Notes under the pieces: model-generated
Seen by the model: the letters and a program-made list of their open reading frames with translations, nothing else
What the model was told of the DNA's origin: nothing
The model's database searches: none
In this document: one piece after another, positions 15,032 to 22,825 of the stretch
Position numbering within the stretch: the first letter of the stretch is position 1
Layout of the letters: every line of letters starts with the position of its first letter
Program-made: the position numbers and the translations under genes
Source: DATMER01 sp034667225
Lineage (GTDB): Bacteria > Acidobacteriota > Thermoanaerobaculia > Multivoradales > UBA5704
NCBI GenBank assembly: GCA_034667225.1
Contig: JAXDKG010000022.1
Location: 124,001-188,000, forward strand
Length of the DNA stretch: 64,000 bases
Direction of reading: 5' to 3'

Positions 15032-15916
15032 ATGCCCTCCTCCACCATCCATCTGATCGACGCCAGCCCGTACATCTTCCGCGCGTACTACTCGCTACCC
15101 GGCAGCATCCGGGACCCCAAGGGAACGAAGGTGGGCGCGGTCTACGGCTTCGCGAGCTTCCTGCTCAAGCTCATCGCGGACGAGAAGGTCACCCACCTGG
15201 GAGTCGCCTTCGACCGCAACCTGAACGGCAGCTTCCGCAACCGCTTCTATCCTCCCTACAAGGAGCAGCGCCAGGCTCCCCCGGCGGACCTGGTCGCGCA
15301 GATCGACCCGTGCCTGGAGGTGGCCTCCGCGCTGGGGGCTTTCACCTGCATCGACGACGAGTACGAGGCCGATGACCTGATCGCGACCCTGGCCGCCCCG
15401 CTCACCGCGGAGGGCCACAACGTGGTCATCATCACCTCGGACAAGGACCTCGCCCAGCTCGTGAGCGACCGGGTCACCCTCTACGACTTTGGCAAGGGAG
15501 AGCGCTACACGGCCAAGGAGGTGCACGCGAAGTTCGGCGTCCGCCCCGATCAGATCACGGACCTTTTGGCGCTCGCGGGCGATCCGGTGGACAACATCCC
15601 GGGAGTGAAGGGGATCGGACCGAAATCGGCGGCCGAGCTGCTGGAAATCTACGGCCACGTGGAGGACCTCTACGAGCAGCTGGACGCGGTGCGCTTCGCC
15701 AAGCTCCGGGCGGCCAAGAGCCTCTACTTCCGCCTGGCCGAGGGGCAGGACAACGCGCTCCTCTCCAAGATCCTCGCCACCGTGGCCGCGGACGCCCCGG
15801 TCGAGGCCGATCTGGACGACCTCGCCTACAAGGGAGCCCACGCCGAGCGCGTGGACGAGCTTTTCACCCGTCTGGGATTCAAAGGGATCCGAGACCGCGT
15901 TCCGGAGCGCTCATGA
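15032..15916 (+). CDS. 5'-3' exonuclease (PolI N-terminal/FEN-like)
   Basis: The 294-residue protein consists only of a PolA-type 5'-nuclease domain: LIDASPYIFRAYYS at the N-terminus, the acidic-cluster EYEADDLIATL, ITSDKDLAQLV and the helix-hairpin-helix region GDPVDNIPGVKGIGPKSAAELL. No polymerase domain is attached, so it resembles the stand-alone YpcP/ExoIX type that removes RNA primers or flaps. ATG at 15032 fits the fold; an in-frame ATG at 15014 would add six residues. The stop overlaps the start of the next gene by ATGA, so they share a transcript. Confidence 0.93.
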   Translation: MPSSTIHLIDASPYIFRAYYSLPGSIRDPKGTKVGAVYGFASFLLKLIADEKVTHLGVAFDRNLNGSFRNRFYPPYKEQRQAPPADLVAQIDPCLEVASALGAFTCIDDEYEADDLIATLAAPLTAEGHNVVIITSDKDLAQLVSDRVTLYDFGKGERYTAKEVHAKFGVRPDQITDLLALAGDPVDNIPGVKGIGPKSAAELLEIYGHVEDLYEQLDAVRFAKLRAAKSLYFRLAEGQDNALLSKILATVAADAPVEADLDDLAYKGAHAERVDELFTRLGFKGIRDRVPERS

Positions 15917-16785
15917 AAACAACCTTTCTCCTTCTTCTGCTGCTGATGCCGGACCTCCAGGCCGATCTCGATTCCCTGGTGGCCGCGGAACGGGCGTTCG
16001 CGAAAACCTCTGAAGAGCAGGGGACGAAGGCCGCATTCCTCGCCAACCTGGCGGACGATTCGATCCTGTTCCGTCCAGGCCCGGTCCAGGCCAGGCCCTG
16101 GATGGAAGCCCGCCCCGGCCCGCCCGGCTTCCTCACCTGGTTCCCGGTCAAGGCCGATATCGCACGCAGCGGCGACCTCGGCTACACGACCGGCCCCTGG
16201 GAAGTGCGCCCCAAGGGCAAGGACGACACCAATGTCGTCTACGGCAACTACGTCACGATCTGGAAGAAGCGGGAGGACGGCACCTGGAAGCTGATGACCG
16301 ACGTCGGCAGCCGCAATCCGAAGCCGGCCGCCGCCGCTCCCGAGGCGCTGCGGCTCGACCCCGCCGAGGTTCGCACCCGTGGAGGCGCGGAGACCCCCGC
16401 GGCGGCCGAGGCCTCGCTTCTGGCGGCCGATCGCGCCTTCGGCGACGAGGTGAAGTCCAAGGGCATCGCGACAGGCTATGCGAACCTCCTCGCCGACGAT
16501 GCCCGGATTCTGCGCAACGGCGCTCTTCCCATTGTCGGCAAGGACGCCATCGGCGGCTTTCTCGCGGAGCGGACGGAGCGGAAGACTGCCATGAGCTGGG
16601 AGCCGTCCAAGGCGGGCGCCTCCCGCGCCGGCGACCTAGGCTACACCTACGGCACCTACGAGGTGACGGCCGCGGGCATGCTCCGTGAGAAGGGTCATTA
16701 CCTGAGGATCTGGAAAAAGCAGGGCGGAGATGCCTGGAAGCTGGCACTCGACATCGCGAACCCGCTCCCCCCTTCCCCGCACTAG
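15913..16785 (+). CDS. Secreted protein with two NTF2-like (DUF4440/SnoaL-type) repeats
   Basis: A signal peptide (MKTTFLLLLLLMPDLQA) precedes two tandem copies of a fold of about 125 residues. Each begins with LVAAERAFA or LLAADRAFG, has a LADDSILFRPGP or LADDARILRNGA strand and ends with YGNYVTIWKK or KGHYLRIWKK followed by WKL. This is the pattern of DUF4440/SnoaL-like proteins. The duplication is internal to the gene. Members of this fold bind small molecules or act as enzymes, but no catalytic residues can be assigned here. ATGA coupling to the exonuclease gene is probably an accident of dense packing rather than a functional link. Confidence 0.8.
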   Translation: MKTTFLLLLLLMPDLQADLDSLVAAERAFAKTSEEQGTKAAFLANLADDSILFRPGPVQARPWMEARPGPPGFLTWFPVKADIARSGDLGYTTGPWEVRPKGKDDTNVVYGNYVTIWKKREDGTWKLMTDVGSRNPKPAAAAPEALRLDPAEVRTRGGAETPAAAEASLLAADRAFGDEVKSKGIATGYANLLADDARILRNGALPIVGKDAIGGFLAERTERKTAMSWEPSKAGASRAGDLGYTYGTYEVTAAGMLREKGHYLRIWKKQGGDAWKLALDIANPLPPSPH

Positions 16786-16997
16786 AGCTCGGGCGCACAC
16801 TTCCCTATTTCAGACTTGCTGATAGTGAGCGACTCCTGTTGTTTACAGAATTTTAAGTGAGTCTGCATTTTCATCCAATTGCAGGCTTTCCCCCTCAGCA
16901 TGTAGATCGTCACAACAAAACCAGAAAAAAACGGCGCACTCTGGCTGAGTTTGCGCACTGTAGTAGTGGTGGAGTTCTGACAACGAGAGTTCACGCT

Positions 16998-18212
16998 ATG
17001 GGAGACGTGCAAATGTTTGAGACCCTGGAGCCGCAGGTCCAGGACGAGGAGAGACGGGGGCCGGCCTTCATGGCCCGCGCCCTGGATGGATTCACACAGT
17101 CCGAAATCCGCCGTATGACGCGCGAGTGCGAGCGGGTCAACGGGATCAACCTGGGACAGGGGATCTGTGATCTTCCGACACCTCCCGAGGTGCTCGACAG
17201 CGCCATCGCAGCCATGCGGGGTGGCAAGAACACGTACACCTATGCCGAAGGCATCCCGGCGCTGCGCCAAGCGATTTCTAAAAAACTGCTCAGGGACAAC
17301 GGCATCGTGGCCGATCCCCGCACCGAGATCTCGGTCACCATCGGCGCGACCGGCGGCTATGTCTCGACGCTCAACGCTCTCCTCAACAAGGGCGACGGCA
17401 TCCTCATCTTCGAGCCGTACTACGGCTATCACGTCAACTCGGCGCTGATCGGCGGCTTCGAGCCGCAGTTCGTCGAGCTGGAGGCTCCGTCCTTCGCCAT
17501 TCACGCAGAGGCGATCCGCCGCGCGATCCGTCCGAACACCCGCGCGATGGTCCTGTGCACGCCCAACAACCCCAGCGGCAAGATGCTCGACGAGTCCGAT
17601 CTGCGTGCCATCGAAGAGGTCGCGAACGAGCACAATCTGCTCGTAATCACGGATGAGATCTACGAGTACATCCGGTTCGACGGACGGCCCCACATCTCGC
17701 CCGCGAGCTTCGGGGATCTGGCATCGCGGACGGTGAGCATCATGGGGCTGTCGAAGATCTTCAGCATCACGGGCTGGCGGCTCGGCTACGTGGCCGCGCC
17801 CGAACCCCTGGCGCGGCTGATCGCGCTAGTCAACGACCTCTATTACGTCTGCGCGCCGACTCCCCTGCAGCACGGGGTGATCGACGGCTTCAATCTTCCG
17901 CCCAGCTACATCCAGGGGCTGCAGGCCGAGTATCAGGAAAAGCGCGATCTCATCTGCCGCGCCCTGGCCGACGCAGGGTTCGCGCCGGTCGTGCCGCAGG
18001 GCGCGTATTACGTGCTCGCGGACATCAGCCGGCTGGGCTTCGACACCGCCAGCCAGGCTGCGATGGCTCTGCTGGAAAACTGCCACGTGGCGGCGGTGCC
18101 CGGAACCTCGTTCTTCCGCGGCCGGGCGGGCGAGAAGTTCCTGCGTTTCTGTTTCGCCGTCGAGTCAGGCCTTCTCGAGGAAGCCTGCCGGAGAATTCGT
18201 ACTTTCGCTTAA
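16998..18212 (+). CDS. PLP-dependent class I aminotransferase (aromatic/prephenate-pathway type)
   Basis: ATG at 16998 gives 404 residues. Fold-type I landmarks are present: INLGQGICDLPTPP, YTYAEGIPALRQAI, the PNNPSG loop, ITDEIYEYI with the PLP-contacting Asp, and the Schiff-base lysine in SLSKIFSITGWRLGY (read as MGLSKIF). The C-terminal GTSFFRGRAGEKFLRFCFA contains the carboxylate-binding Arg. It is the first gene of a six-gene + strand operon that ends with chorismate mutase, so its amino acceptor is probably a prephenate-derived 2-oxo acid, as for BacF in bacilysin biosynthesis. A 212-bp AT-rich non-coding leader upstream (16786-16997) likely contains the operon promoter. The substrate is inferred only from context. 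Confidence 0.9.
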   Translation: MGDVQMFETLEPQVQDEERRGPAFMARALDGFTQSEIRRMTRECERVNGINLGQGICDLPTPPEVLDSAIAAMRGGKNTYTYAEGIPALRQAISKKLLRDNGIVADPRTEISVTIGATGGYVSTLNALLNKGDGILIFEPYYGYHVNSALIGGFEPQFVELEAPSFAIHAEAIRRAIRPNTRAMVLCTPNNPSGKMLDESDLRAIEEVANEHNLLVITDEIYEYIRFDGRPHISPASFGDLASRTVSIMGLSKIFSITGWRLGYVAAPEPLARLIALVNDLYYVCAPTPLQHGVIDGFNLPPSYIQGLQAEYQEKRDLICRALADAGFAPVVPQGAYYVLADISRLGFDTASQAAMALLENCHVAAVPGTSFFRGRAGEKFLRFCFAVESGLLEEACRRIRTFA

Positions 18213-18232
18213 CGGGTTTGTAGGAGGTGAAT

Positions 18233-19036
18233 GTGGAGCAACAACCGAGTCCGGTCCAAGGGCCGGAGTCATGGGTATTGAGTCGCGACACCGCGGAAGC
18301 CAATATCGCCGATATTGCCGATATCGCCGATATTGCCGATATTGCCGAGCTCGACGTGCTGCCGGTCTTCCCGTCGGTGTCGAACCTGCTGCAGGACCCT
18401 GATGAGATCGCACGGATTCTCGTCTCCAGCACAGTGCGGGAAGTGCGCTGCTTCGCCCTCGGACCGGCGGGGACCAACATCGCCCAGGCCTGCGATCGCT
18501 GGCTGCGGCGCGTCGGCATCGAGGACAAGAGCACGATGACCCTGTGCCCGACCCCCGAGGACTCGGTGGTCGCGGCGCGCCGCGAAACCGCTCCGGAGCA
18601 CGGCATCCTGGGGATCTTCTGGACCTGCGCGGTCTTCGACCGCGAGAAGGAGGTCTTCTTCAAGAACCCCGACGTCTATCCCTTCTTCGTCCAGGAAACC
18701 ATGCTGCTCGACGAGATGCAGCTCGCCACCCGGCCGGAGCTGGCCGCGGACTATGCCGGCGTCATCCCGGCGCACTGGCGGATCGCCTCCCATCCGTCGC
18801 CCGCGCCGCTGCTCGAAATGCTGCCCTCCACCGTGCGCCTGGCGCGCAGCAACGCCGATGCCGCCGAAGTCTGCGCCGCCGGCGAGTGCGAGGCCTGCAT
18901 CACAACGGAGAGCGCGCGGCAGATCCACGGCCTGGTCCAGATCCATTCCTTCGGCAGTCCGCCGATGGTCTTCTTCGGAGGCATCTCGGGCGGCGGCGCC
19001 AGGTTCTTCCGGCAGGCGGAGGTCTCGGGCCGATGA
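18233..19036 (+). CDS. Prephenate dehydratase/decarboxylase-like enzyme (BacA-like)
   Basis: GTG at 18233 is placed six bases after the strong ribosome site TAGGAGG and gives 267 residues. After an N-terminal extension of about 60 residues, the PDT-like periplasmic-binding fold begins at CFALGPAGTNIAQACDRW and continues through LGIFWTCAVFDRE, IASHPSPAPLLEML and CEACITTESARQIHG. The position of the dehydratase TRF motif reads SPPMVFFGG, so the catalytic Thr of prephenate dehydratases is missing. There is also no ACT regulatory domain. As far as can be recalled, the SHPSP segment is shared with BacA, the non-aromatising prephenate decarboxylase. A 9-nt repeat encodes an (ADI)n run at residues 23-38. 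Decarboxylase activity is an inference. Confidence 0.72.
   Translation: MEQQPSPVQGPESWVLSRDTAEANIADIADIADIADIAELDVLPVFPSVSNLLQDPDEIARILVSSTVREVRCFALGPAGTNIAQACDRWLRRVGIEDKSTMTLCPTPEDSVVAARRETAPEHGILGIFWTCAVFDREKEVFFKNPDVYPFFVQETMLLDEMQLATRPELAADYAGVIPAHWRIASHPSPAPLLEMLPSTVRLARSNADAAEVCAAGECEACITTESARQIHGLVQIHSFGSPPMVFFGGISGGGARFFRQAEVSGR
18299..18346 (+). repeat. In-frame 9-nt tandem repeat encoding (Ala-Asp-Ile)n
   Basis: Five copies of a GCC-GAT-ATY unit (first copy GCC-AAT-ATC) and a final GCC lie inside the prephenate dehydratase-like gene and encode residues 23-38. Copies differ only by ATT or ATC, so the run is recent or actively slipping. Because the unit is three codons, changes in copy number stay in frame. 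Confidence 0.9.
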
Positions 19037-19803
19037 GCGAAGGGACGTCTTCGAACGAGCGCCTGAACGGGCGTGTCGAGATCCCGGGCGGCAGCGCATG
19101 GCTGGGCGGCGACCATCCCGGCGAGGGGCCGGCGGTCGAGCTGCACGTGCCCACCTTCGCCATCGACCGCTGCATGGTCTCCAACCAGGCTTACGCGCGA
19201 TTCATCGCCGACGGCGGCTACAAGAAGAGCGAGCTGTGGTCGCCGGAAGGGTTCGAGTGGCTCGCGGCCGAAAGCATCGACCGTCCGGCCTACTGGGAGG
19301 ACGAGCGCTTCAACGCCCCCGGTCAGCCGGTCACCGGCGTTTCCTACTACGAGGCTTCGGCCTACGCCGTCTGGATGGGCGGGCGCCTGCCGGCCGAGGC
19401 GGAGTGGGAGAGGGCGGCCCGCGGCTCCGATGCACGCAACTACCCCTGGGGGAACGATGAGCCGGACGAGGACCGCGCCCACTTCGCGCCCGGCTTCGTC
19501 CCGGTCAGCTTCGGGACGGCACCGGTCGACGAGCTGCCGGGCGGCGACTCCCCCTTCCACTGCCGTCAGATGGCGGGCAACCTGTTCGAGTGGTGTCTCG
19601 ACTTCTTCCACTTCGACTCGCCGGCCAAACGCCGCGAGGGAGCCCTGGTCGAGCGGCGCCACTCCGGCAGACGGATGCTCAAGGGCGGAGCGTGGACCAC
19701 TGGAGCGACGCGGCTGCGGGTTTCGGCGCGCTGGTTCTACATGCCGGGCCTTCGCGATAACGTACAGGGCTTTCGCGTCGCCTATGGACCCGAGCCGGAG
19801 TGA
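19033..19803 (+). CDS. SUMF1/FGE-fold protein (EgtB/PvdO family), without the FGE cysteines
   Basis: The 256-residue protein has the formylglycine-generating-enzyme-type fold: VEIPGGSAWLGGD, VSNQAYARFI, GVSYYEASAYAVWMGGRLPAEAEWERAARG, YPWGND, MAGNLFEW and RMLKGGAWTTGATRLRVSAR near the end. In true FGE two cysteines flank this last motif; here they are replaced (TTGATRLRVSAR). The His/Glu iron ligands of EgtB are not apparent either. It is therefore closer to PvdO-like or uncharacterised SUMF1 proteins, some of which modify small molecules. It is coupled to the upstream gene by ATGA and sits in the middle of the prephenate-type operon, so a small-molecule step is more likely than sulfatase maturation. 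No sulfatase is nearby. Confidence 0.85.
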   Translation: MSEGTSSNERLNGRVEIPGGSAWLGGDHPGEGPAVELHVPTFAIDRCMVSNQAYARFIADGGYKKSELWSPEGFEWLAAESIDRPAYWEDERFNAPGQPVTGVSYYEASAYAVWMGGRLPAEAEWERAARGSDARNYPWGNDEPDEDRAHFAPGFVPVSFGTAPVDELPGGDSPFHCRQMAGNLFEWCLDFFHFDSPAKRREGALVERRHSGRRMLKGGAWTTGATRLRVSARWFYMPGLRDNVQGFRVAYGPEPE

Positions 19804-19823
19804 GAGAGAAGGAGAGATAGTAC

Positions 19824-20435
19824 ATGCGCAAGATACCGAATTTCTTCCATGAGGTCGCAGGGCGGGTGCCCGAGCCCGTCGACTACGCCACCTATCGCCT
19901 GAAAGTCGAAGGCGGCGTGGCCCGCCCCATGTCCCTGTCCCTCGACGAGCTGCGTGAGCTTGTGCCCACAGTCGAGGAGGACCGCCGTTTCTACTGCGTC
20001 AACGGCTGGAGCCTGCAGGCGCTGTGGCGGGGCTACCGTCTCGCGGACCTCCTGGAAGCTGCGGGTGCCGATCCCGCCATGGAGTACCTGCGGGCGACGA
20101 GCGTCTTCGGCTACGAGGACACCACGTCCATCGCCGACCTGCTCGACGGGAACGCGATGCTCGTGACGCACATGAACGACGAGCCGCTGGCGCCCGAGCG
20201 CGGACGGCCGATCCGAGTCATGACCTTCAACATGTACCAATTCAAGGCGGTCAAGGCGCTCGGCACGATCGAGGTCGTCCCCGACTACCGGCCCGGCACA
20301 TGGGAGAAGGTGGGCTACCAGGATGCAACGGTCCAGCCCTATCCGCACCTCGCCATCGACCGCGACGAGGAGCTGATGCCGGACCAGGACGTCCTGCAGG
20401 CTTTCTACCGGAAGTCGGCGGAAATCGATGGATAG
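19824..20435 (+). CDS. Molybdopterin-dependent oxidoreductase, sulfite-oxidase/MsrP fold
   Basis: This compact 203-residue protein keeps the Mo-cofactor-binding core: LSLDELRELVPTVEEDRRFYCVNGWSLQALWRG with the molybdenum-ligating Cys, YRLADLLEAAG, then EPLAPERGRPIRVMTFNMYQFKAVKAL and a final PDYRPGTWEKVGYQD. It lacks the dimerisation domain of sulfite oxidase and has no Tat signal, so it is probably cytoplasmic. Members such as MsrP and YiiM-like relatives reduce oxidised sulfur or N-hydroxylated substrates, but the substrate here is unknown. The start follows GGAGAG and the 3' end overlaps the DUF2000 gene by 8 bp, which ties it to the operon. Confidence 0.87.
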   Translation: MRKIPNFFHEVAGRVPEPVDYATYRLKVEGGVARPMSLSLDELRELVPTVEEDRRFYCVNGWSLQALWRGYRLADLLEAAGADPAMEYLRATSVFGYEDTTSIADLLDGNAMLVTHMNDEPLAPERGRPIRVMTFNMYQFKAVKALGTIEVVPDYRPGTWEKVGYQDATVQPYPHLAIDRDEELMPDQDVLQAFYRKSAEIDG

Positions 20436-20874
20436 GCCGAACGAAGCCGCGCCGCCCGACCAGCTCGCGGTCGAGATGAAGATCGCCCTGGTGATGCACG
20501 CCGACCTGGACCGTGGGGCCGTGGCGAACCGCGGCGCCGTGCTGGCCACCGGCCTGGCGATGCGTCATCCGGAGATCATCGGCCCCGATCTGGCGACGCA
20601 GGACGGAAAAGTCCTCTTCGGCTTCACCAAGGTCCCGATCGTCGTGCTCTCCGCCCGCGAGGAGCCGCTCGTGGCCCTCGAGGCGCGAGCGCGTGAGAAG
20701 GGCTTGACGACACTTGTATTCCTGGGCCGGGCGCAAGGCATGCGCTCCTACGAGGCCTACCGAGAATCGGTCGCTGCGAGCGAGGCGGCCGATCTCGATA
20801 TCGACGCGGTGTTGCTTTACGGCCCACGCAAGGCCGTGAGCCAGGTCACCGGCTCGCTTCCATCCTTACGCTAG
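20428..20874 (+). CDS. DUF2000 family protein
   Basis: This 148-residue protein has the DUF2000 pattern: KIALVMHADLDRGAVANRGAVLATGLA at the start, IIGPDL, FTKVPIVVLSA in the middle and a C-terminal DIDAVLLYGPRKAVSQVTGSL. The family has a peptidyl-tRNA-hydrolase-II-like fold and no established reaction. The start overlaps the Mo-oxidoreductase gene by 8 bp and the stop lies 6 bp before chorismate mutase, so it is inside the operon. Its repeated association with small biosynthetic enzymes would suggest an accessory or catalytic role in the pathway, but nothing in the sequence shows which. Confidence 0.8.
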   Translation: MDRPNEAAPPDQLAVEMKIALVMHADLDRGAVANRGAVLATGLAMRHPEIIGPDLATQDGKVLFGFTKVPIVVLSAREEPLVALEARAREKGLTTLVFLGRAQGMRSYEAYRESVAASEAADLDIDAVLLYGPRKAVSQVTGSLPSLR

Positions 20875-20880
20875 GAGATT

Positions 20881-21312
20881 GTGCAGATGCGCTTCGGAGC
20901 CCAGATACGGCAGGACGTGATGCAAGAAGAGATCAGCCTGGATACGCTCAGGCAGGAGATCGACAGAGAGGATTGGGAGCTGATCGAGGTTCTGGCGCGG
21001 CGCTTCTCCCTGGTCAACAGTGTTGCCAGTCTGAAGAAGAGCGAAGAGATCCCCCTGCGGGACCTCGAGCGCGAGCGCCGGGTCCTGGAGGACCGCACCG
21101 CCCGCGGGGCGGAAGTGGGCCTCGACGCCGAGCTGGTGGAGAAGGTCTTCCGGCTTATCATGGACCACAGCCTGCAGCGCCAAGTGAGCCTGCACGCCAA
21201 GCATCTCGCTCCGGTCCCGGTCCCAGTAATTAACCCGCAAGACACACACAAACGGAACACCGAAGACTGGTGGGAGCGCTTCCTCCGCGATTGCCGGACG
21301 CTGTGCTGCTAA
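20881..21312 (+). CDS. Chorismate mutase, AroQ type
   Basis: The start GTG follows TAGGAGAT at 20874. The 143-residue protein has an all-helical AroQ core at about residues 18-100: LDTLRQEIDREDWELIEVLARRF, then VASLKKSEEIPLRDLERERRVL and LVEKVFRLIMDHSLQRQ. The usual catalytic Arg, Lys and Glu/Gln positions are visible (R in LRQEIDR, K in SLKKS, Q in SLQRQ). It converts chorismate to prephenate. A C-terminal tail of about 40 residues with several charged and Cys residues (RNTEDWWERFLRDCRTLCC) has no known counterpart. As the last gene of the operon it supplies the likely precursor for the enzymes upstream. Confidence 0.85.
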   Translation: MQMRFGAQIRQDVMQEEISLDTLRQEIDREDWELIEVLARRFSLVNSVASLKKSEEIPLRDLERERRVLEDRTARGAEVGLDAELVEKVFRLIMDHSLQRQVSLHAKHLAPVPVPVINPQDTHKRNTEDWWERFLRDCRTLCC

Positions 21313-21334
21313 GGGGTTGCTCACCAGGAAAGAC

Positions 21335-21410
21335 TGGTGGGCCGTCAGAGACTCGAACTCTGGACCCGCGGATTAAAAGTCCGCTGCTCTACCAACTGAG
21401 CTAACGGCCC
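21335..21410 (-). tRNA. tRNA-Lys (anticodon TTT)
   Basis: The reverse strand reads GGGCCGTTAGCTCAGTTGGT at its 5' end, an anticodon loop CTTTTAA giving TTT, a T-arm with GTTCGAGTC, and the acceptor ACGGCCC followed by A and an encoded CCA. The 7-bp acceptor stem pairs perfectly (GGGCCGT/ACGGCCC). It lies between chorismate mutase and purA. Confidence 0.96.
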
Positions 21411-21432
21411 CCGAGCGGGGAAGTATAGTGGA

Positions 21433-22764
21433 TTACCGCTGCTCGAGGATGCGGCCCAACCGGCCGGAGGTGAGACGGGACATGTCGGCGGAGTCGCGCA
21501 GCAGCGTCTCCTCGCGGCGCGGGCCCGTGGAGATCAGGGCGATCGGGGCCCCGACCTCCTCCTGCAGGAAGTCGATGTAATCCCTCGCCTCCTGGGGAAG
21601 CTCCCCATCCTCCAGGATGCCCACGGTCGAGCGCTTCCAGCCCTTCATGGTGCGCAGGACCGGCTCGGCGTTCTCCAGGCTCCAGCGGTCGCACGGGAAG
21701 TCGCGCAGGACCTCCCCGCGGACGCGGTAGCCGGTGCAGACCGGGATCTCGTCGAAATCGTCGAGCACGTCCAGCTTGGTCAGGGCGATCAGGTCGATGC
21801 CGTTGAGCAGGCGGGCATAGCGCGCCACGACCGTGTCCATCCAGCCGCAACGGCGCGGACGGCCGGTCACGGTGCCGTACTCGTTGCCCCGCTTGCGCAG
21901 GAACTCCGAGATGTCGCCGGAAAGCTCGCTCGGGAAGGGACCGCCGCCGACGCGGGTCGTGTAGGCCTTGAGGACCCCGATCGCGCCGTCGATGCGGCTC
22001 GGAGCCACGCCCGTGCCCGTGCACGCGCCGCCCGAGGTCGAGTTGGAGCTGGTCACGAAGGGATAGGTGCCGTGATCGACGTCGAGGAGCGTCCCCTGCG
22101 CGCCTTCGAAGAGCAGGCTCTTGCCCTCGGAGATCCAGCCGTTCAAAAGGTTCTCGGTGTTGCGCAGGAACGGCTTCAGGCTCTCCCCCCACGTCCGGCA
22201 GTCGTCCACATATCTGTCCGGCAGCGGCAGGGATTCGTTGCCCAGGCTGGAGAGCTCCGCCTGAATCTTGCCGAGCAGCAGGGTGAGCCGCTCTTCCAGG
22301 TCGGGAGCGAAGAGGTCGCACATGCGCAGGCCGTAGCGGGAGACCTTCCCCTCGTAGGCCGGACCGATGCCGCGCGACGTGGTGCCGATCTTGCCCTCGC
22401 CGCGCGCGGTCTCGCGCGCCTGGTCGAGCGCGGCATGGCAGGGCAGCAGCACGTGGGCGCGGCTGGAGACGAACAGCCGCTCCTCGGAGCGCACCCCGGC
22501 CTCGTGCAGGCGCCCTAGCTCGGTCTGGAAGTGCTCCGGGGAGATGACCATGCCGTTGCCCATGACGCAGAGCATCCCCTCGTGCAGGATGCCCGACGGG
22601 ATGAGCTGAAGGGAGAAGTGACGGTCGCGGAACTTGACCGTGTGCCCCGCATTGTGGCCGCCCTGGTAGCGGACCACCGCGTCGAAGGCCGGGCAGAGAA
22701 GATCCACGATCTTCCCCTTGCCCTCATCCCCCCACTGCATCCCTACGATGATTACGTTCGCCAT
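21433..22764 (-). CDS. purA: Adenylosuccinate synthetase
   Basis: The 443-residue protein matches PurA in length and motifs: VIIVGMQWGDEGKGKIVD (GTP-binding and catalytic Asp), GGHNAGHT with the catalytic His, RGIGPAYEGK, the GAQGTLLDVDHGTYPFVTSSN loop and TKLDVLDDF for guanine recognition. It condenses IMP and aspartate to adenylosuccinate with GTP in AMP synthesis. It is transcribed away from the ccsA/hemX gene with only 61 bp between the starts. Its 3' end lies 22 bp from the tRNA-Lys gene on the same strand, so tRNA read-through from purA is possible. Confidence 0.97.
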   Translation of the reverse strand: MANVIIVGMQWGDEGKGKIVDLLCPAFDAVVRYQGGHNAGHTVKFRDRHFSLQLIPSGILHEGMLCVMGNGMVISPEHFQTELGRLHEAGVRSEERLFVSSRAHVLLPCHAALDQARETARGEGKIGTTSRGIGPAYEGKVSRYGLRMCDLFAPDLEERLTLLLGKIQAELSSLGNESLPLPDRYVDDCRTWGESLKPFLRNTENLLNGWISEGKSLLFEGAQGTLLDVDHGTYPFVTSSNSTSGGACTGTGVAPSRIDGAIGVLKAYTTRVGGGPFPSELSGDISEFLRKRGNEYGTVTGRPRRCGWMDTVVARYARLLNGIDLIALTKLDVLDDFDEIPVCTGYRVRGEVLRDFPCDRWSLENAEPVLRTMKGWKRSTVGILEDGELPQEARDYIDFLQEEVGAPIALISTGPRREETLLRDSADMSRLTSGRLGRILEQR

Positions 22765-22825
22765 GCGCGCGGCACAGTAGCAGAGGAACTGTGCAGGGGC
22801 AAGAAAGTGCTAGCATTTCCGGACC

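Noticed and set aside
13484..15916. Long forward frame preceding the exonuclease
   Set aside because: The first 1.5 kb is antisense to nadE. Conserved sequence begins at 15032.
19033..19803. Classical formylglycine-generating enzyme
   Set aside because: The cysteines of the active site are absent and no sulfatase is nearby.
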